Positions 1 to 13,450 are shown, counted from the stretch's first letter. The stretch: DNA of 64,000 nucleotides from Ligustrum vulgare (GCA_963555705.1 OY743187.1:13096133-13160132); one strand, 5' to 3'. Translations and numbers: made by a program. Notes: a model not told the origin generated them from the sequence alone.

Positions 1-244
1 GCATTAGCAAAGTTGTAAAGGTGCCAGAACAAGAAGACAGAAATATTGAAATGAACAATAAGCCAATTTATAACAACAGATCCCAACCAAGTATATATCA
101 ATATAAATCTGTTTATGCAAATCCAATCTGATAGAAGAACTATGCAGCAAAAGAAATAGTAACTGGCAATGTATGTAAAATTCAGAATGCAATAAAACAG
201 TAGCTGAGGACATGTCTCCGCTAAAAAGAAGAGTGGATAAACAT

Positions 245-2656
245 TCAAGGGTACCGTTTCCATGAATTATCTTCCCGATTGTTTCTGAATGCACAGCATC
301 CAACAGAGTACACGATAATGAGGAAGATGAGGAAAATGATGTTGATAACTGCCACCCTCTTCCAGTCGCTCTTAATGTCGTCCAGCAACCCTGCCTTGCA
401 TGATTGGCAGCTGTAGCACAAGATGTTCGGATCATTGTTCCAGGCAGTGCAGTCGGAATTATTCAAGGATGAGGCTGGTATCCGAGTCCAGTTGGTTGGG
501 CTAATGTACTGGAAGTTGCAGTCATTTGATGGCTTACAGCAACCGGACTGTGAAAAAACAGTACACGAATTAAGTTAATACCACATCCGTGGTCTGCCTT
601 AGAATAAGTGAAGAACCTATATTAAGAAGACGAATGAAGTAGCAAAGCTCACATAAAATATACCCTTTCTCCAAGGTTTTTGGCAATAGGCAACCATATT
701 CAAGAATCAGGTACCAAAATATAGGTATATTTACATTCACAACGAAATGAAAATTGATCTATAATTTGAAATTTGGTGTAAACTAGTCTGACAGCATGCC
801 AACCAACATCATACGAAGTGCTTACAGTATGCGAAGAAAATAAAATTTTCACTGCTCGTAACATAAAGAGCTTGTTTGGTGTAGGAGTTTTAGATGAATT
901 TTGGAATTTTAGGAGCACGTGTGGTTGAAAAGTATAAAAAGTGACGGGTTTCATAGAAATGTGTGGTTGAAAATAAATTTGTGGGGGAAAAGGAGAAAAA
1001 TTCACCACTACCAAACCAGCTGAAAATCTTGATTAATGCTATATATCACCACTATTGCTACAACACAAGTCCAAGTGATGCTGTGTGATAGATACAATGA
1101 AAAGTAGAATAAGAATTAAACCCCTGTATGGTAAAAAATGTTTATAATTTTTTACCTTTTTTAAACGACCACATGGCAATCTCATTGGTCAGTTTTTTAA
1201 AAAGTCAACAATTTCAGCTAGACAAATATTTTCGCCAACCATTTTTGGTCTTTCAAAAAAAAGGACCAACGAAATGTTGATAAATAGAGACGTGACTCAT
1301 TTAATTGTGCCTCACTTGATGTCACATTAGTGCCACCTAGACCACTGTTTTAACACCATTGGTGATAAATAGAATTACTCAAAAACCTCTTCTATGAAAA
1401 ATGGTTTCCAGCTTCTTGTGTACTCCACAGGTGATTGCAGAACTATGAGATCATATTAGAGTAATTCTAGGGTGACGTTTTTAATTGATATTATGATATG
1501 ACGCACATACATTGGGTGGTGAAAAAGCAAGTGGTGTAATAATTATTTACACCATCCAATGTATATTCAACAAGTCAAAATATCACTTAAAAATGTCAAT
1601 TTAAAATATCTTTGTAGAATTATTCATCATATTATCCATGCTACGTACAAGGAAAAACATGGAAGAATCAAATCAAGAAAGATCACATATCAGAGCATCA
1701 TTGAACTGCTATAGCAACAAATCAGGAATTAAATGAAAAAACACAGGTGAGCATGCTCTGTAGGAAAAAAGGGATTTGATATGCACTTTTTATACAAAAA
1801 AAAAAAAAAAAAAAAAAAAAAAGCACCTTTTTCCAGACAAAATCAAAAGTTAAACTAGGTTAAAAGTCCCTCAACTTTGTAAAAATTTGAAAAATTCCAT
1901 GGACCCAACTAACAATTTCGCCAGTTGTTCTTGAAATAACTGATAATCAGATCATTGCCACCATTATGTCACAAGTTCAACAATTTCAAGAAATTTCACA
2001 CACATAAAAATGCAAACATGGGGAAATCTGACCCACCCACCCAGATCTAAAGCAGATCATTCACAATGAACCTACAAATCATAACCATCCATTCACTAGA
2101 GAATTAATTTGGTATATACATAAAACAAATTGGTAGGTATATATTATACCTGAAGGGAAGATAGGTGTTGTTTGTAAAAATCTTCAACTCTGGTAGATGA
2201 ACCATCAACAAGAAGCCTCTGGCAAATCTTACTATCCTGTAAACAACTCCTAATCTTATTCCAATTCTTGTCGCTATTAACCCTTTTCTGCAGCCAACCT
2301 GAATAATCCCCCAATCTGTACTCCTTGTACCCTTTATCCGAAATGGCCTCACCAGCCCCCTTATTTGTCACCACGAACGCAAAGATTGTGAAGCTAAATA
2401 ATAGAATAATCAACAAGAACATTACCACTAAATACACCCATAATAGGCATGAAATCCTACAGCAAGAACCCACTAAACCTGCAATTGAAACCAGCAGAAT
2501 GAAGACTCCCAAGGCTATTACTGGCTTGTCTAGAAATCGCTCGCACTCTGTGTTGGCTTGTTTTGAGAGCCATATGCCCCCTCCTATGATAGGAATTGAC
2601 AGCAAAAGTGTGATTAGGTTGAGAATGCCGACCAAATTGTTACTCACCCGAACCAT
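245..2656 (-). CDS. TET8: Tetraspanin, TET8/TET9 type (2 exons)
   Basis: Plant tetraspanin, a four-span plasma-membrane and exosome organiser. The coding exons read on the minus strand are 2656-2150 and 547-245, giving 269 residues. The intron (2149-548) has GT and AG at its ends, and the join falls between codons. Visible domains: TM1 about residues 8-30, TM2 about 44-64 followed by the short GSCCR loop, TM3 about 71-96, then the large extracellular loop with the plant GCCKPS signature right after the splice junction, more paired cysteines, TM4 about 236-258 and a short cytoplasmic tail ending KRYP. Length and exon structure match the Arabidopsis TET8 class, and the residues flanking TM2 and TM3 ([16 protein letters not shown]) are typical of it. 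The start is the first ATG of an open hydrophobic N-terminus. The 3' untranslated region probably occupies 1-244. The gene looks intact. TET8 and TET9 cannot be told apart here. Confidence 0.93.
870..1020. mobile_element. Possible small MITE in the tetraspanin intron
   Basis: The ends form imperfect inverted repeats: GCTTGTTTGGT on the left and ACCAAACCAGC on the right. They bound about 150 bp that contains two copies of GTGTGGTTGAAAA. No clear target-site duplication was found, so the boundaries are tentative. It lies within the 1.6-kb tetraspanin intron. Confidence 0.35.
1796..1822 (+). repeat. Poly(A) run
   Basis: An uninterrupted run of about 27 A residues inside the tetraspanin intron. 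There is no adjacent retroposon body that I recognise. Confidence 0.9.
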
Positions 2657-2784
2657 TTTTTTAGTCTTGATTTAGGAATGAAAGATTTTCTCAATACCAA
2701 AGATAAAATATCAAGAACTTGTTAAGGAGAAATTCAACAAACTGCTCGTTGATTTCAATTGTTGAAGATGGAGTGGGGTTGGGC

Positions 2785-2793
2785 GTTTAAATA
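2785..2793 (-). promoter_or_regulatory. Possible TATA box of the tetraspanin gene
   Basis: On the minus strand the sequence reads TATTTAAAC about 130 bp upstream of the tetraspanin ATG. Position and composition suit a plant TATA element, but nothing else supports it. Confidence 0.35.
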
Positions 2794-2879
2794 CAAATTT
2801 GGAGATGTGTGATTCGATACCTTGTTACGCGCGTAAGAAAATGCAATGGCGTAAAACTTAAAAGTTCGACTCGATCTTG

Positions 2880-5722
2880 TTCTCTCACACACTGCACATG
2901 AATTCATGTAAGAGAGTCAACTACAAAAATGAAAATATTATACACACAAACACACACATATACACGTACACATACGCATACGCATAACCTAAGCATAGAC
3001 GAATTCATGAAATTGATCCAACACGAATGATCACTAGATAAGGAAAAAAATTTGACATCCATAAATGTAATTGTAAAAAAAGAGAAAAAAAATAATTTGA
3101 CAAATCCAGCACGGGGAATCGAACGTCCTCGCAATAGGTTATATCTGCTCATGTACTTAAGGCGTGTTTAACATTTCTGAATTGGTAAAAATGTTTTGGC
3201 ACTCCATTTTTGTAATCATGTCTAATTTTATTTAGCTTTTATTTGATTTAGATAAAAAAATCATGGATTTTGAAAAGGATGATAAAATATATTGTTAAAG
3301 GTTGATAAAATTTGTGGATATCATAAAATTAATTTTTGATTTTCTCTTAAATTTTTATCAATTATTTAGCTAAACCAAAAAGAGCTTATTCTTATTAATA
3401 AAATACATATCTCGTGGTACAAAACATATTGAATTCATAAACTTAATATTTTATATTTTTTCCTTCCAATAAATAACCATAGTAAAATTATTACCGATTC
3501 GCAATGGTAAAAATAAAAAAATAAAAAAAAATGATCAACTTTCCATCCGGAGCAAACGTCCGTGGGAAAACTGAAAAGGGAAGCATAGCTGATCTAATAT
3601 CCATCAACGGCGGTGTCAACGGCTTCTTACTTTATTTCTTTTTCAATTTTAGAATAAAAGGTGGTGGTAAACTTTGTTTGACAAATGAGTTTAACTGACC
3701 AGAATACAATGATGTAAACGTGTCGTTTACTGATTGATTTTTCTGTATTTAACCACTTACATTTCTTTAAATCACTTTTTAATCCTAAATTTTATCTAAA
3801 AAATACAAATAACATCAATTATTACCTGTTATAACAATTGTCGAAAGGAGTTTCCTAACATTTTTTAATTAGTAATAATTTCATTTTCCCCCTTCTTTTT
3901 ATGAGATTGCATTGCCCTTATTGTATGTAAGATTATCCGGCGGACGGTGGTACATTCCAAATGTTTTATTTTATCATAATTTAATTTAAGAGCCGCTCTT
4001 CATTTATCGTGCATTATTACATTACATTTTGTTAAAAAATGTTACGACGAAATTGAAATAAAATAAATTTACATCAACTAATAAATTTGTAGAATGTGGC
4101 ATTTTTGTCCTAACTCCTATGGTGAGACGGGGACCTCTTACCAGGTCATTGGGGGTACATATGTTCTGTTTTCACATGGGATGTATGAAATATGAAACTG
4201 CCTAGAATCTACTGATCTTTAGACAACGATTATCAGTTGTGTTTTTCTTCTATTATCTATGATTTAATTGCACATGTTTTTAGTGGTTAAAATATTATTA
4301 ATATAGCATCTATTTGGTAAACAAAATAAATTTATAAATTAGTTTATAAAATAAACAATTTTTCAAATCATTTTTTAATCACACGGTATTACCAATCAAA
4401 GAATCACTAATTAAAGTACCTAATTGTTTGCGAGTAATAATGAGTTGAAATTTAAGTTATGACATTGTTTGCAAAGTTTTGATTTTAATGAAAATTGACA
4501 AAGTATGTAAAAAATAAAATAAAAATAATCACATATTTTATCAATTTTTATTAAGTTGACAAAAACTATAAATTTGATGAAATATATGTTTAACATTGAA
4601 ATTTCATCAGTTAAGAAATTAATAAAATTTAAAATAATTTTATCAAACAAGTGCAACATAATTTAATTTCGTTATAGTTGTTATTCATGCAAGTCAAATC
4701 CAAAGCTTTTAGGCCATCTTCAACCTACGTACACTAAATTTTACATCAAACTTTCACTTTTACACTAAATTTGAATTACAGTTACACTATTCCAGTTTTT
4801 ATACTCCAACCCAACAACACTAAATCTTACACCAAATATACACTATTCATTATTTTCCTTATTTTGTATTTTTAAAAAAATACAATTTCATTATATTTAA
4901 TTATTTTGATAATTAAATACAAAAAGAGTATTTATATTTATAATAATTAATATTTTATGAATTTAATTATTAATTAATTATTTATTTTGAACAATTAAAA
5001 ATTAATTTTGTCGTAAACTAATTAAAATTAAACTTTTTATTAGCTACAAATTCGAAAAACAAGCATGAAAATTTAAATACGAGATATGAAATACGTAACA
5101 ATGAGACAAGTAGAAATAACATAGAAAATTTAGTCTTGAGAATTGCTATATTCTCTCCACAAATGATCAATCAACGCATTTCTTAGCGCAATGTTTGCTT
5201 CCCTGTTCTTAATCTTTCGATGTCGAGGAAATTTGCCAAATTACTGAAATAGTCAATTTCTATTTACTATGTGTTTGTTGTGTTTTAATTAAAATTTGGT
5301 GTGGTTCAATTATTCCCAAGTGTCGCATTTTTCAATCAAATTTTAATGTGTTACATCTTGTAATCAATTTCTATTTATTACATGTTTATTACAAAAAATA
5401 TCATTAACCACAATTGAATAAAAATAAACATGAAAATTTATTTGACTATAAAAATTATAGATAATTTCAACTTTACATAACATATTTTAAATAAGGTAAA
5501 CAAAATTGTAGGGACCAAAATGGACAATAAATAAATGAAATATGGACAAAAAATTACAAAATCAATATTCTAGGAACCAAAAAAAAAAAAACCAGAAATG
5601 GGACACACCCATTTGTCGGATCACCGGCATTGCTACAATGATGGCGCTGCACTATAGCGGCAAAATGGTGCTGGGTTGCAAATGCTCTTAGAAAGTGAGT
5701 TCTTTATTTTGCAAATGAAATT
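2880..5722. other. Intergenic region, no gene seen
   Basis: A+T-rich spacer upstream of the tetraspanin gene. It holds a CA/CGTA-type microsatellite (about 2942-2990), a tRNA B-box-like segment read on the minus strand (about 3110-3165, see findings) and a possible AT-rich MITE (4306-4654). No open frame has a recognisable domain. Confidence 0.6.
4306..4654. mobile_element. Possible AT-rich MITE
   Basis: The left end GCATCTATTTGGTAA and the right end, TTATCAAACAAGTGC, are imperfect inverted repeats of the (T)GTTTGGT kind that recurs in this window. About 350 bp, no coding capacity, no clean target duplication seen. Confidence 0.3.
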
Positions 5723-6435
5723 GGGTAATTATATTATCACAACAAAATTTGTTTTTCCCACCACATTTTAAATATTTTGTATTATTTACTAAAATAGTCA
5801 TTAATAAAATGACTAAATGACCTTCAAAATTTCCTTCTCCAATTTTTATATACACCACAAAATTATAGTTATTTTTTTTCTCCTCTTCTTTTCTGTTTTC
5901 GTTTCATTATTCTCTAGTAACATAGTTTAATTTGAAACATATTCAAGATTGAATTGTAATGAGTTGATTAATTAATTGGTGAGATACACAGATTCATTCA
6001 TTGTCATTATTATTAAAACAAATATTTCTACTATGTTCTACGCCTTTCTCTACCTCAATTGATTATGCATTGCTATCGATGAAAAAAGAATCTGCTTCTC
6101 TAGAAATTCACTGTTCTCTTAATCTTCAAGGCAAATGGATTGAGTTACTACAAAAAGATTTAATCAATCTTTTTTTTTTTTTTTTGACATTTTCTTTTGA
6201 ACAATACCCAAATTTCCCCACTTATGGTGCTCAATTTTGATTTAGGATCCAAGATAAAAACCGAAGATAGAATATGATTTCAATTAGAAAATAAGCACAA
6301 CTAAAATACAAGATCTTGAAGACAGAAAGAAAATTCAAATTCATGTGGTGTAAAGTTGACTTGAGCTTTTCAAAAACTGATCCATCAACTACATGCGCCA
6401 CACTTAAGGTTATATTAGTAAAATAATTGTAGTAT

Positions 6436-6568
6436 TGTTATAAAATGTATATAATGTGAATGACCAAATTTACCCTTATAAATTTTACTTTATTACAATT
6501 GTATCATTACTCTCTCCTATAAATAGGGGCTTGATTTATAGGTTTTGAACACACCTATTCAATAAGAA

Positions 6569-6616
<48 letters not shown>

Positions 6617-6627
6617 GTTTTACAACA
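6436..6627 (+). repeat. 5' LTR of copia element
   Basis: Starts TGTTATAAAATG, ends TACAACA, and contains a TATA-like CTATAAATAG and a long CT microsatellite (about 6575-6615). It matches 12507-12697 with scattered substitutions. The interior begins CGTTATCAGTACGAG, which is not the common TGGTATCAGAGC primer site. Confidence 0.9.
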
Positions 6628-7125
6628 CGTTATCAGTACGAGTCTCTAATCAATTGAGTCTTGAATTTCAGTAATCTGAAAGAATTATGCTCTGCAGTTA
6701 TATTTAGTAGGATCCTTTGCATCAGAAATCTGATTATTACTAATCAAACATCTGCTTAAACATAAATCCTGTGAAGAGATTATCCTTAGGCATCTACTCA
6801 ACTGTAAATCTTCAAATTTATATCTTTGTAAGAATCAAATTCATTGATATTTATCGATCTATATTTCATAATCATTTTAAATATTTACAATTTTTTTATT
6901 AAGTATACAATAATTATGAAATAACTTATCTTTAAAACTTTAGAATTAATTACATACTTTTGAGTTGTCCATATTCATCTTTTTGAAAGTATTGCTTATT
7001 GAAATTGTTGCTTAATTATTTAGTAGTTTTACTTCTTTAGAATCTTTATAATTATGGTTTCTATGCATACTAACATGGTGTGGTAGTCAAAAAGTTAAAG
7101 TTAAATTTAAAGTTAAAGCTAAAGT

Positions 7126-7128
<3 letters not shown>

Positions 7129-7188
<60 letters not shown>

Positions 7189-7290
7189 ACTTTGGACTAT
7201 TATAACCTATGCTCTATTATGGATCTTGGATTTATGGACTTTGGACTATTATAATCTATGCTATATTATAGACCTTGAACTTATGCACCG
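7129..7290 (+). repeat. (TA)n microsatellite and adjoining 60-bp imperfect duplication
   Basis: About 58 bp of alternating AT (7129-7186), followed by a repeated unit containing TATGGACTTTGGACTATTAT. It lies in the untranslated leader of the copia element. Confidence 0.85.
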
Positions 7291-7460
7291 TGGATTGTTA
7301 TAAACTTTGGACTTCATTCTAAATTAAAGATAATTTACTAAAGTTATTTATCTTGATTTTATACACACATTATATTCAAATTATTTCTTTATTATATTTG
7401 TTAGTCATTCATTAGATAATTATATTTGTTTACTTGATTTTATTTTGTAGTTTTACATAC

Positions 7461-8499
7461 ATGGTCAATCTCACAAAATTAGAATTTGTGACTATTGATA
7501 TATCTGGAAAAAACTATTTTTCATAGATCCTTGATGCTGATATACATCTTGAAGCAAATGGCCTTGGGGATACCATAAAAGAAGAAAATAGCGCATCCAA
7601 TCAAGAAAAGGCCAAGGCAATGATCTTCCTTCACCATCATCTTGATGAGGGATTAAAGGCGGAATATCTTACAATCAAGGATCTTCTTCAATTGTGAAAT
7701 AATTTGAAGGAAAGATATGACCATCAGAAGACAGTCATACTGCCAAGAGCTCGTTATACTTGGATGCATTTGAGGCTGCAAAATTTTAAATCAGTATCTG
7801 AGTATAATTCCTTATTGTTTAAAATAACTTCCACATTAAAATTATGCAGAGAAAAAGTTACTGAAGAAGATATGTTAGAGAAAATTTTCTCTACTTTTCA
7901 TGCCTCAAATGTTATCTTGCAGTAACAATACAGGGAACGAGGTTTTAAAAAATATTCAGAACTGATATCATGTCTTTTAGTGGCTGAGCAAAATAATGAG
8001 CTCTTAATGAAAAATCACGAATCACGACCGACCGGATCAGCTGCACTACCTGAAGCAAATAACATTTCATTTAATAAACAAAGACAAGACCATGGTCGCA
8101 GTTACAATCATGGTCGTGGTTGTGGTCGTGGCAATGGTCAAGATCGAGGACGAGGACAAAGCTACACTTGGCAACGTGGAGGACAAAATCATGCTCGTCC
8201 TCACAATGGTCATAATAAACAATCCTTCAATTTTAGAGGAACAAATTATGGAGAAAGGGGGAAAATTCCCAGAAAAGAAAGATGTCAACAAGATTGACAG
8301 ACAGTTCTGCCATAGATGTGGTATGAAAGACCATTGGGCACGTGTCTGTCGGACAGCAAAATATCTTGTTGAATTATACAGAGCCTCTCAAAATGAGAAA
8401 GGAAAAAATGTTGAAACAAACTTTGTTTTTCAAGGAAATAATCTGTACAATTTCTCATCAGAAGTAACACATCTCAATGTTGATAATTTCATTGAATAA
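7461..8499 (+). pseudogene. copia gag, broken
   Basis: The frame starting at 7461 (MVNLTKLEF...) has the copia gag (UBN2-type) pattern, with a segment resembling ILDADIHLEANGLGD, but it is interrupted by stops at about 7524, 7696 and 7923. An RG-rich tract (8090-8240) leads into a CCHC zinc knuckle, CHRCGMKDHWARVC, which lies in a different frame (8308-8349), so a frameshift separates them. In an intact element this protein packages RNA. This copy cannot be translated as one protein. Confidence 0.85.
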
Positions 8500-8673
8500 C
8501 CTGACGAGAACATTGTTAAATATGATAATGATCGAAGTTGAGAAGTTATTACTTGTAATTTTATGTATTCATGTATTTCAGTGTGTTAACGGTACTTTTT
8601 GATAATTTTTGCACGTTGTTTTTAATGAAAATATGTATGATAATATAATATTTTTCTTCTCAGTATAATTATT

Positions 8674-10416
8674 TTGTGTGTAACCGTATTTCTCTTTGTT
8701 AATGAAGAAATGGACACTTCTGATTTATTGAATGACTCCAAGATCATTGATGGAGATATTTGCTTAGCAGGCAGTGCATCAACAAATATAATACTCAGAA
8801 ATGAGAAATATTTCTTGAATTTGACAATGATGACAACTAATGTGAGTACAGTAATAGGATTTGCACCTATTATTAAAGGATGGGGAAAAACAAATATTGT
8901 ACTAAGTGGAGGAACAAAAATGGCCATCCAAAATGCCTTATTTTCCCCTAAGTCATCTAGGAATCTGCTAAGTTATAAAGATATACGAAGTAACGGGTAC
9001 CATACTGAGACTTCCGAAGAAAATAATAAAGAATATCTTTATATTACTTCTATTGTCCCTGGAAAGAAATGTATACTTGAAAGGTTATCCGCTTTACCTT
9101 CTGGCTTGTACTATACAAAAATTAGTACAATTGAAACAAATGTTATATTATGCAAAAGGTTCAATGAGTAAAGAATTTTATAACTTGGCATGACCGGCTA
9201 GGACATCCCGGGTCAACTATGATGCGAAGAATTATTGAGAATTCAAAAGGACATTCATTGAGTAATCAAAAAATTCTTCATTGTAATGAATTCTCATGTG
9301 CTGCTTGTTCTCAAGGAAAATTGGTCATCAGACCATCATTAACTAAAGTTGGGTATGAATCTTCAATATTTTTGGAACGTATACAGGTGAATTTGTGGGC
9401 CCATTCACCCTCCATGTGGACCATTTCGATATTTTATGGTTTTAATAGACGCATCTACTAGATGGTCACATGTGAGCTTATTATCCACTCGCAACCTGGC
9501 ATTTGCGAGATTACTTGCTCAGATTATTCGTCTACGAGCACAATTTTCGGATTACCCAATTAAGAATATTCGTCTTGATAATGCTAGTGAGTTTACATCT
9601 CAACATTTAATGATTACTGCATATCGATTGGGATAAAGATTGAACATCCGGTTGCTCATGTTCATACTCAAAAATGGTCTGGCAGAATCATTTATTAAAC
9701 GCATCCAATTAATAGCTAGACCATTACTTATGAGAACAAAACTTCATGTATCTGCTTGGGGACATGCTATACTACATGCTGCAGCACTCATACGCATCAA
9801 ACCAACATCTTATCATAAATTCTCCCCATCACAAATGACTTATGGTCAAGAGCCTAATATATCCCATCTAAAAATTTTTGGTTGTACTGTTTACGTACCA
9901 ATAGCCCCACTACAACAAACAAAGATGGGTCATCAAAGAAGACTGGGAATATATATTGGGTTTGAATCTCCTTCTATAATAAAGTATCTTGAACCCAATA
10001 CGAGCGATGTTTTTACTGCACGATTTGCAGACTGCCATTTTCATGAAACTATGTTCCCAGCATTAGGGGGAGAAATTAAACAGCTGGAAAAAGAAATAAC
10101 ATGGAATGTATCAGATTTATCCAAACAAGATCCTCCCGCAAAGCAATGTGAACAAGAAGTTCAAAAGATAATCCACTTGCAAAAGATAGTCAATCAATTT
10201 CCAGATGCATTCACTGACCTAAAAAGAGTGACTAAATTACACATTCCAGCTGAAAATGCTTCAGTCAGAATTGATGTCCCAGAAGGACAAAATAAAGCTA
10301 ATGAGTCTGAGATACGCATGAAGCGTGGTAGACTAATTGGTTCCAAGGATAAAAATCCTCGAAAGAAAAAGGAGCATATAGTTAATAATTACCCCCGAAG
10401 TGGTACAGGTACCTGA
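8674..10416 (+). pseudogene. copia protease-integrase region, broken
   Basis: 8674-9171 resembles copia protease followed by pre-integrase sequence, but the expected DS/TG active-site aspartate is replaced in CLAGSAST, predicting an inactive protease. A GAG-pre-integrase segment (WHDRLGHPGS) follows in another frame near 9180. Integrase catalytic-core residues appear in ASTRWSHVSLLS and RLDNASEFTSQ (9436-9636), and the integrase tail is at 9640-10416 (PLHVSAWGHA-like region, then KIFGCTVYVP). At least three frame changes or stops separate these pieces. Confidence 0.8.
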
Positions 10417-10615
10417 AAATGATGAAAATAAAGAGATCTCGATAAATTATGTCTATACAAGAAAAAGATGGAATCGAGAAGAAACAGTTATCGACAGTAT
10501 TTTTTCATATAATATAGCGCTCGAAATTATTAATGATAGCGAGGATGATGAACCAAAATCCATCGAGGAATGTAAACGAAGAAATGATTGGCTAAAAAGG
10601 AAAAGTGCAATTTAG

Positions 10616-12105
10616 GCATAATTGGATTCATTGGAGAAACGTAAAGTTTTTGGACCTATCGTTCAAACTCCTAAAGGGGTTAATCCTGTAGGATACAAAT
10701 AAGTATTCGTGCGAAAAAGAAATGAGAAAAGAGAAGTCGTGAGATATAAAGCACGACTTGTAGCATAAGGATTTTCGCAAATACCTGGTGTCGATTATGA
10801 AGAAACGTATTCCCTTGTAATGGATGCAATTACATTTCGATATCTAGTTAGTTTGGCAATACATGAAAAACTAGATATGCGCATGATGGATATGGCATGC
10901 TTGACAATGATATCCACATAAAATTCCCGAGGGATTTAAAATGCCTGAAGTATATAATTCGAGACCTCGAGAATTATTTTCAATCAAATTGCAGAGGTCA
11001 TTATATGGATTGAAACAATCTGGCCGCATGTGGTATAATCGCCTTAGTGAATATCTACTGAAAGAATGATTCAAGAATGATCCTATATGCCCTTGCCTTT
11101 TTATAAAGAAGTAAATGAATGGGTTCATAATTATTGCTGTATATGTTGATGACTTAAATATTATTGGAACTCTTGAAGAAATTCCGGAGGCAGTTGAGTA
11201 CTTAAAGTCAGAATTTGAGATGAAAGATCTTGGAAAGACAAAATTCTGTCTCATCTTGGAAATAGAGCATTTATCAAATGGAATTCTTATTCATCAATCA
11301 ACATATACAGAAAAAGTCCTTAAACGATTTTACATGGATAAGACAAATCCATTGAACACACCGATGGTTGTTCGTTCACTCAATGTGGAAAATGACCCAT
11401 TTAAACCTCGAGAAGACAATGAAGAACTTCTTGGTCCTGAAGTACCATATCTTAGTGCTATAGGTGCACTACTATATCTTGCCAATAACACACGACCTGA
11501 TATTGCATTCTCGGTAAGTTTACTAGCAAGGTATAGTTCTTCTCCTACACAAAGACATTGGAATGGTGTTAAACATGTATTGAGGTATCTCCGAGGAACA
11601 ATTGACATGGGTTTGTTTTATTCAAATAAAACTAAACCGAAACTTGTTGGGTATGCTAATGCGGGATATCTATCAGACCCACACACAGCTAAATCTCAAA
11701 CAGATTATTCATTCACGTGTGGAGGTATTGCTATATCATGGAGATCCACAAAGCAAATATTAACTGCTACTTCTTCTAATCATGCTGAACTACTTGCAAT
11801 ACATGAGGCAAGTCGAGAATGTGTATGATTGAAATCAATGACTCAGCATATAATGGAGACTTGTGGTCTCTCTTCAGGAAAAAGGAAATCCAACAATTTT
11901 GTATGAAGACAATACCTCGTGTATAGCTCAACTAAAGGGAGGTTTGATTAAAGATGACAGAACGAAACATATTTCACCGAAACTCTTCTTCACACATGAT
12001 CTTGACAAGAGTGGTGAAATTGATGTTCGACAAATTCGTTCAAATGATAATCTAACAGATAGTTCACAAAATCTTTACCTACTGCAACATTTGAAAAATT
12101 GGTAA
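10616..12105 (+). pseudogene. copia reverse transcriptase and RNase H, broken
   Basis: Reverse transcriptase begins near 10630 (VFGPIVQTPKGV, then YKARLVA followed by a stop, then GFSQIPGVDYEETYS). The catalytic YVDD lies in the frame at 11115-11828 (AVYVDDLNIIGT). The same frame runs through the RT thumb (YLRGTIDMG) into RNase H, ending at 11828. The C-terminal RNase H piece (ILYEDNTSCIAQLKGG) is at 11863-12105. Stops and frameshifts abound upstream of 11115. Confidence 0.85.
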
Positions 12106-12506
12106 ATAAGATCGGAATGTGTCGACTCAGAGATCTCAATCAACATCATCAAGAAGATTAGATACGCGCTGCACTATTTTTTTAGCTGAGCTTTTATCTC
12201 ATTGGGTTTTCAAGCAAGGTTTTTAATGAGGCAGCAGATGTACTCTTTTTCCTTCATTCAGATTTTATACACTGAATTTTACTGACAAGGTTTTAACGAG
12301 ACAGCACTTCAGAATTCAAAGCTTCAGTACATGATTCATTCTTATTATCATTTGATGTTATTTCGAACAGTAAACACAATGATTCAGGATGACCAATATC
12401 AGGGAAGTAACTCTACTCTTTTTCCTTTACTCAAGTTTTATCCTACTAAGTTTTCTTAGCAAGATTTTAACGAAACATGCTGCATAATGGGTCATTCAAG
12501 GGGGAG

Positions 12507-12641
12507 TGTTATAAAATGTATATAATGTGAATGACCAAATTTACCCTTATAAATTTTACTTTATTACAATTATGTCATTACTCTCTCCCATAAAAAAGGA
12601 CTTGATTTAGAGATTTTGAACACACCTCTTCAATAAGAAGT

Positions 12642-12672
<31 letters not shown>

Positions 12673-12697
12673 TTTATTTTACTCTAATTTTACAACA
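12507..12697 (+). repeat. 3' LTR of copia element
   Basis: Second copy of the 6436-6627 repeat. It is preceded by the polypurine tract at 12498-12506 and followed by the AGTAT target duplication. Confidence 0.9.
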
Positions 12698-12779
12698 AGT
12701 ATAATTAATAAAAAGATATTTTAATTGTGGTGGGAGAAATAAATTTTGTGATGATAATATAATTACCTAATGAAATTCA

Positions 12780-13450
12780 ACCTCTCTGTCTCCCACTAAA
12801 TTAAGCCTATGTCGATTTTAAAGAATTTATTTGAAAAATTAATTTTTTGAATTATATTTTTTTGAAGAATGTATAAAAATAGAAAATTTTTTATGAATTT
12901 ACGTGTAACATTAATTTATTGATAAATATCTAGTTGAATAGGACAGAAAGAAAAATGTGTTTTATTTATAATGGAGACCAGACAACTTTTTTTTTTTTCC
13001 TCTCAAATTCATTTTCAATCACATTCACACAATAAAATATTCTATACATAAACCTAAATTTTTGCATACTTTGCAACCACACGTTTTTCAAAAAATCACT
13101 ATAAAAACTTTCTTTCCCATTTAATGGGAGACAAGCAGGGCCTCAAAGCCATTTTCTCCATTAAATTCTTCTGTACCCCACTATTTTATTACTCCATTAT
13201 CGACTTCAATTGAGAAAAGGACATTGTTGGATAGAAAATATCTTGGCAAATCATAAAATATCCCAACATATCTTTTAAAAGGACAACTCGATCAAGTAAT
13301 ATTGAAAGTTTGAAACGAACAATGAGAATAAGCATTGAATTCTTCCTATATTGCTTCGTGTATACACAAAAACTCATTAAGAATTTCCGGCTTTTAAGCC
13401 AAAATGAGACACTTTTAAGTGGTGAAATGTTGATTAATGAAGACATCGAA
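12780..13450. other. Spacer between the MULE and COX6B
   Basis: A+T-rich sequence with no gene seen. The last 200 bp before 13663 probably hold the COX6B 3' untranslated region. Confidence 0.5.

Larger units (their letters stand above)
6436..12697 (+). mobile_element. Ty1/copia LTR retrotransposon, complete but decayed
   Basis: Two short LTRs (192 and 191 bp) beginning TGTTATAAAATG and ending TACAACA enclose a 5.9-kb interior. An exact 5-bp duplication AGTAT flanks the element (6431-6435, 12698-12702). A polypurine tract, AAGGGGGAG, touches the 3' LTR. Domain order gag, protease, integrase, reverse transcriptase, RNase H identifies the copia superfamily. Many stops and frameshifts mean it cannot encode its own proteins. 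It inserted into the Mutator-like element at 5723-12770, so it is the younger of the two. Confidence 0.93.
5723..12770. mobile_element. Mutator-like (MULE-type) non-autonomous element, copy 1, split by a copia element
   Basis: The left terminus GGGTAATTATATTATCAC and the right terminus (reverse complement AGGTAATTATATTATCATC) are long inverted repeats that continue through CACAAAATTT and CCCACCACA for over 40 bp. The 9-bp AATGAAATT lies directly outside both ends (5714-5722 and 12771-12779), the size typical of Mutator-like elements. Without the inserted copia element (6436-12702) the unit is about 780 bp and encodes no transposase. A related copy lies at 16160-17265. Confidence 0.8.

Noticed and set aside
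6001..6240. Open frame MSLLLKQIFLL...
   Set aside because: It lies in the interior of the Mutator-like element, ends in a poly(T)-derived phenylalanine run, and has no domain.
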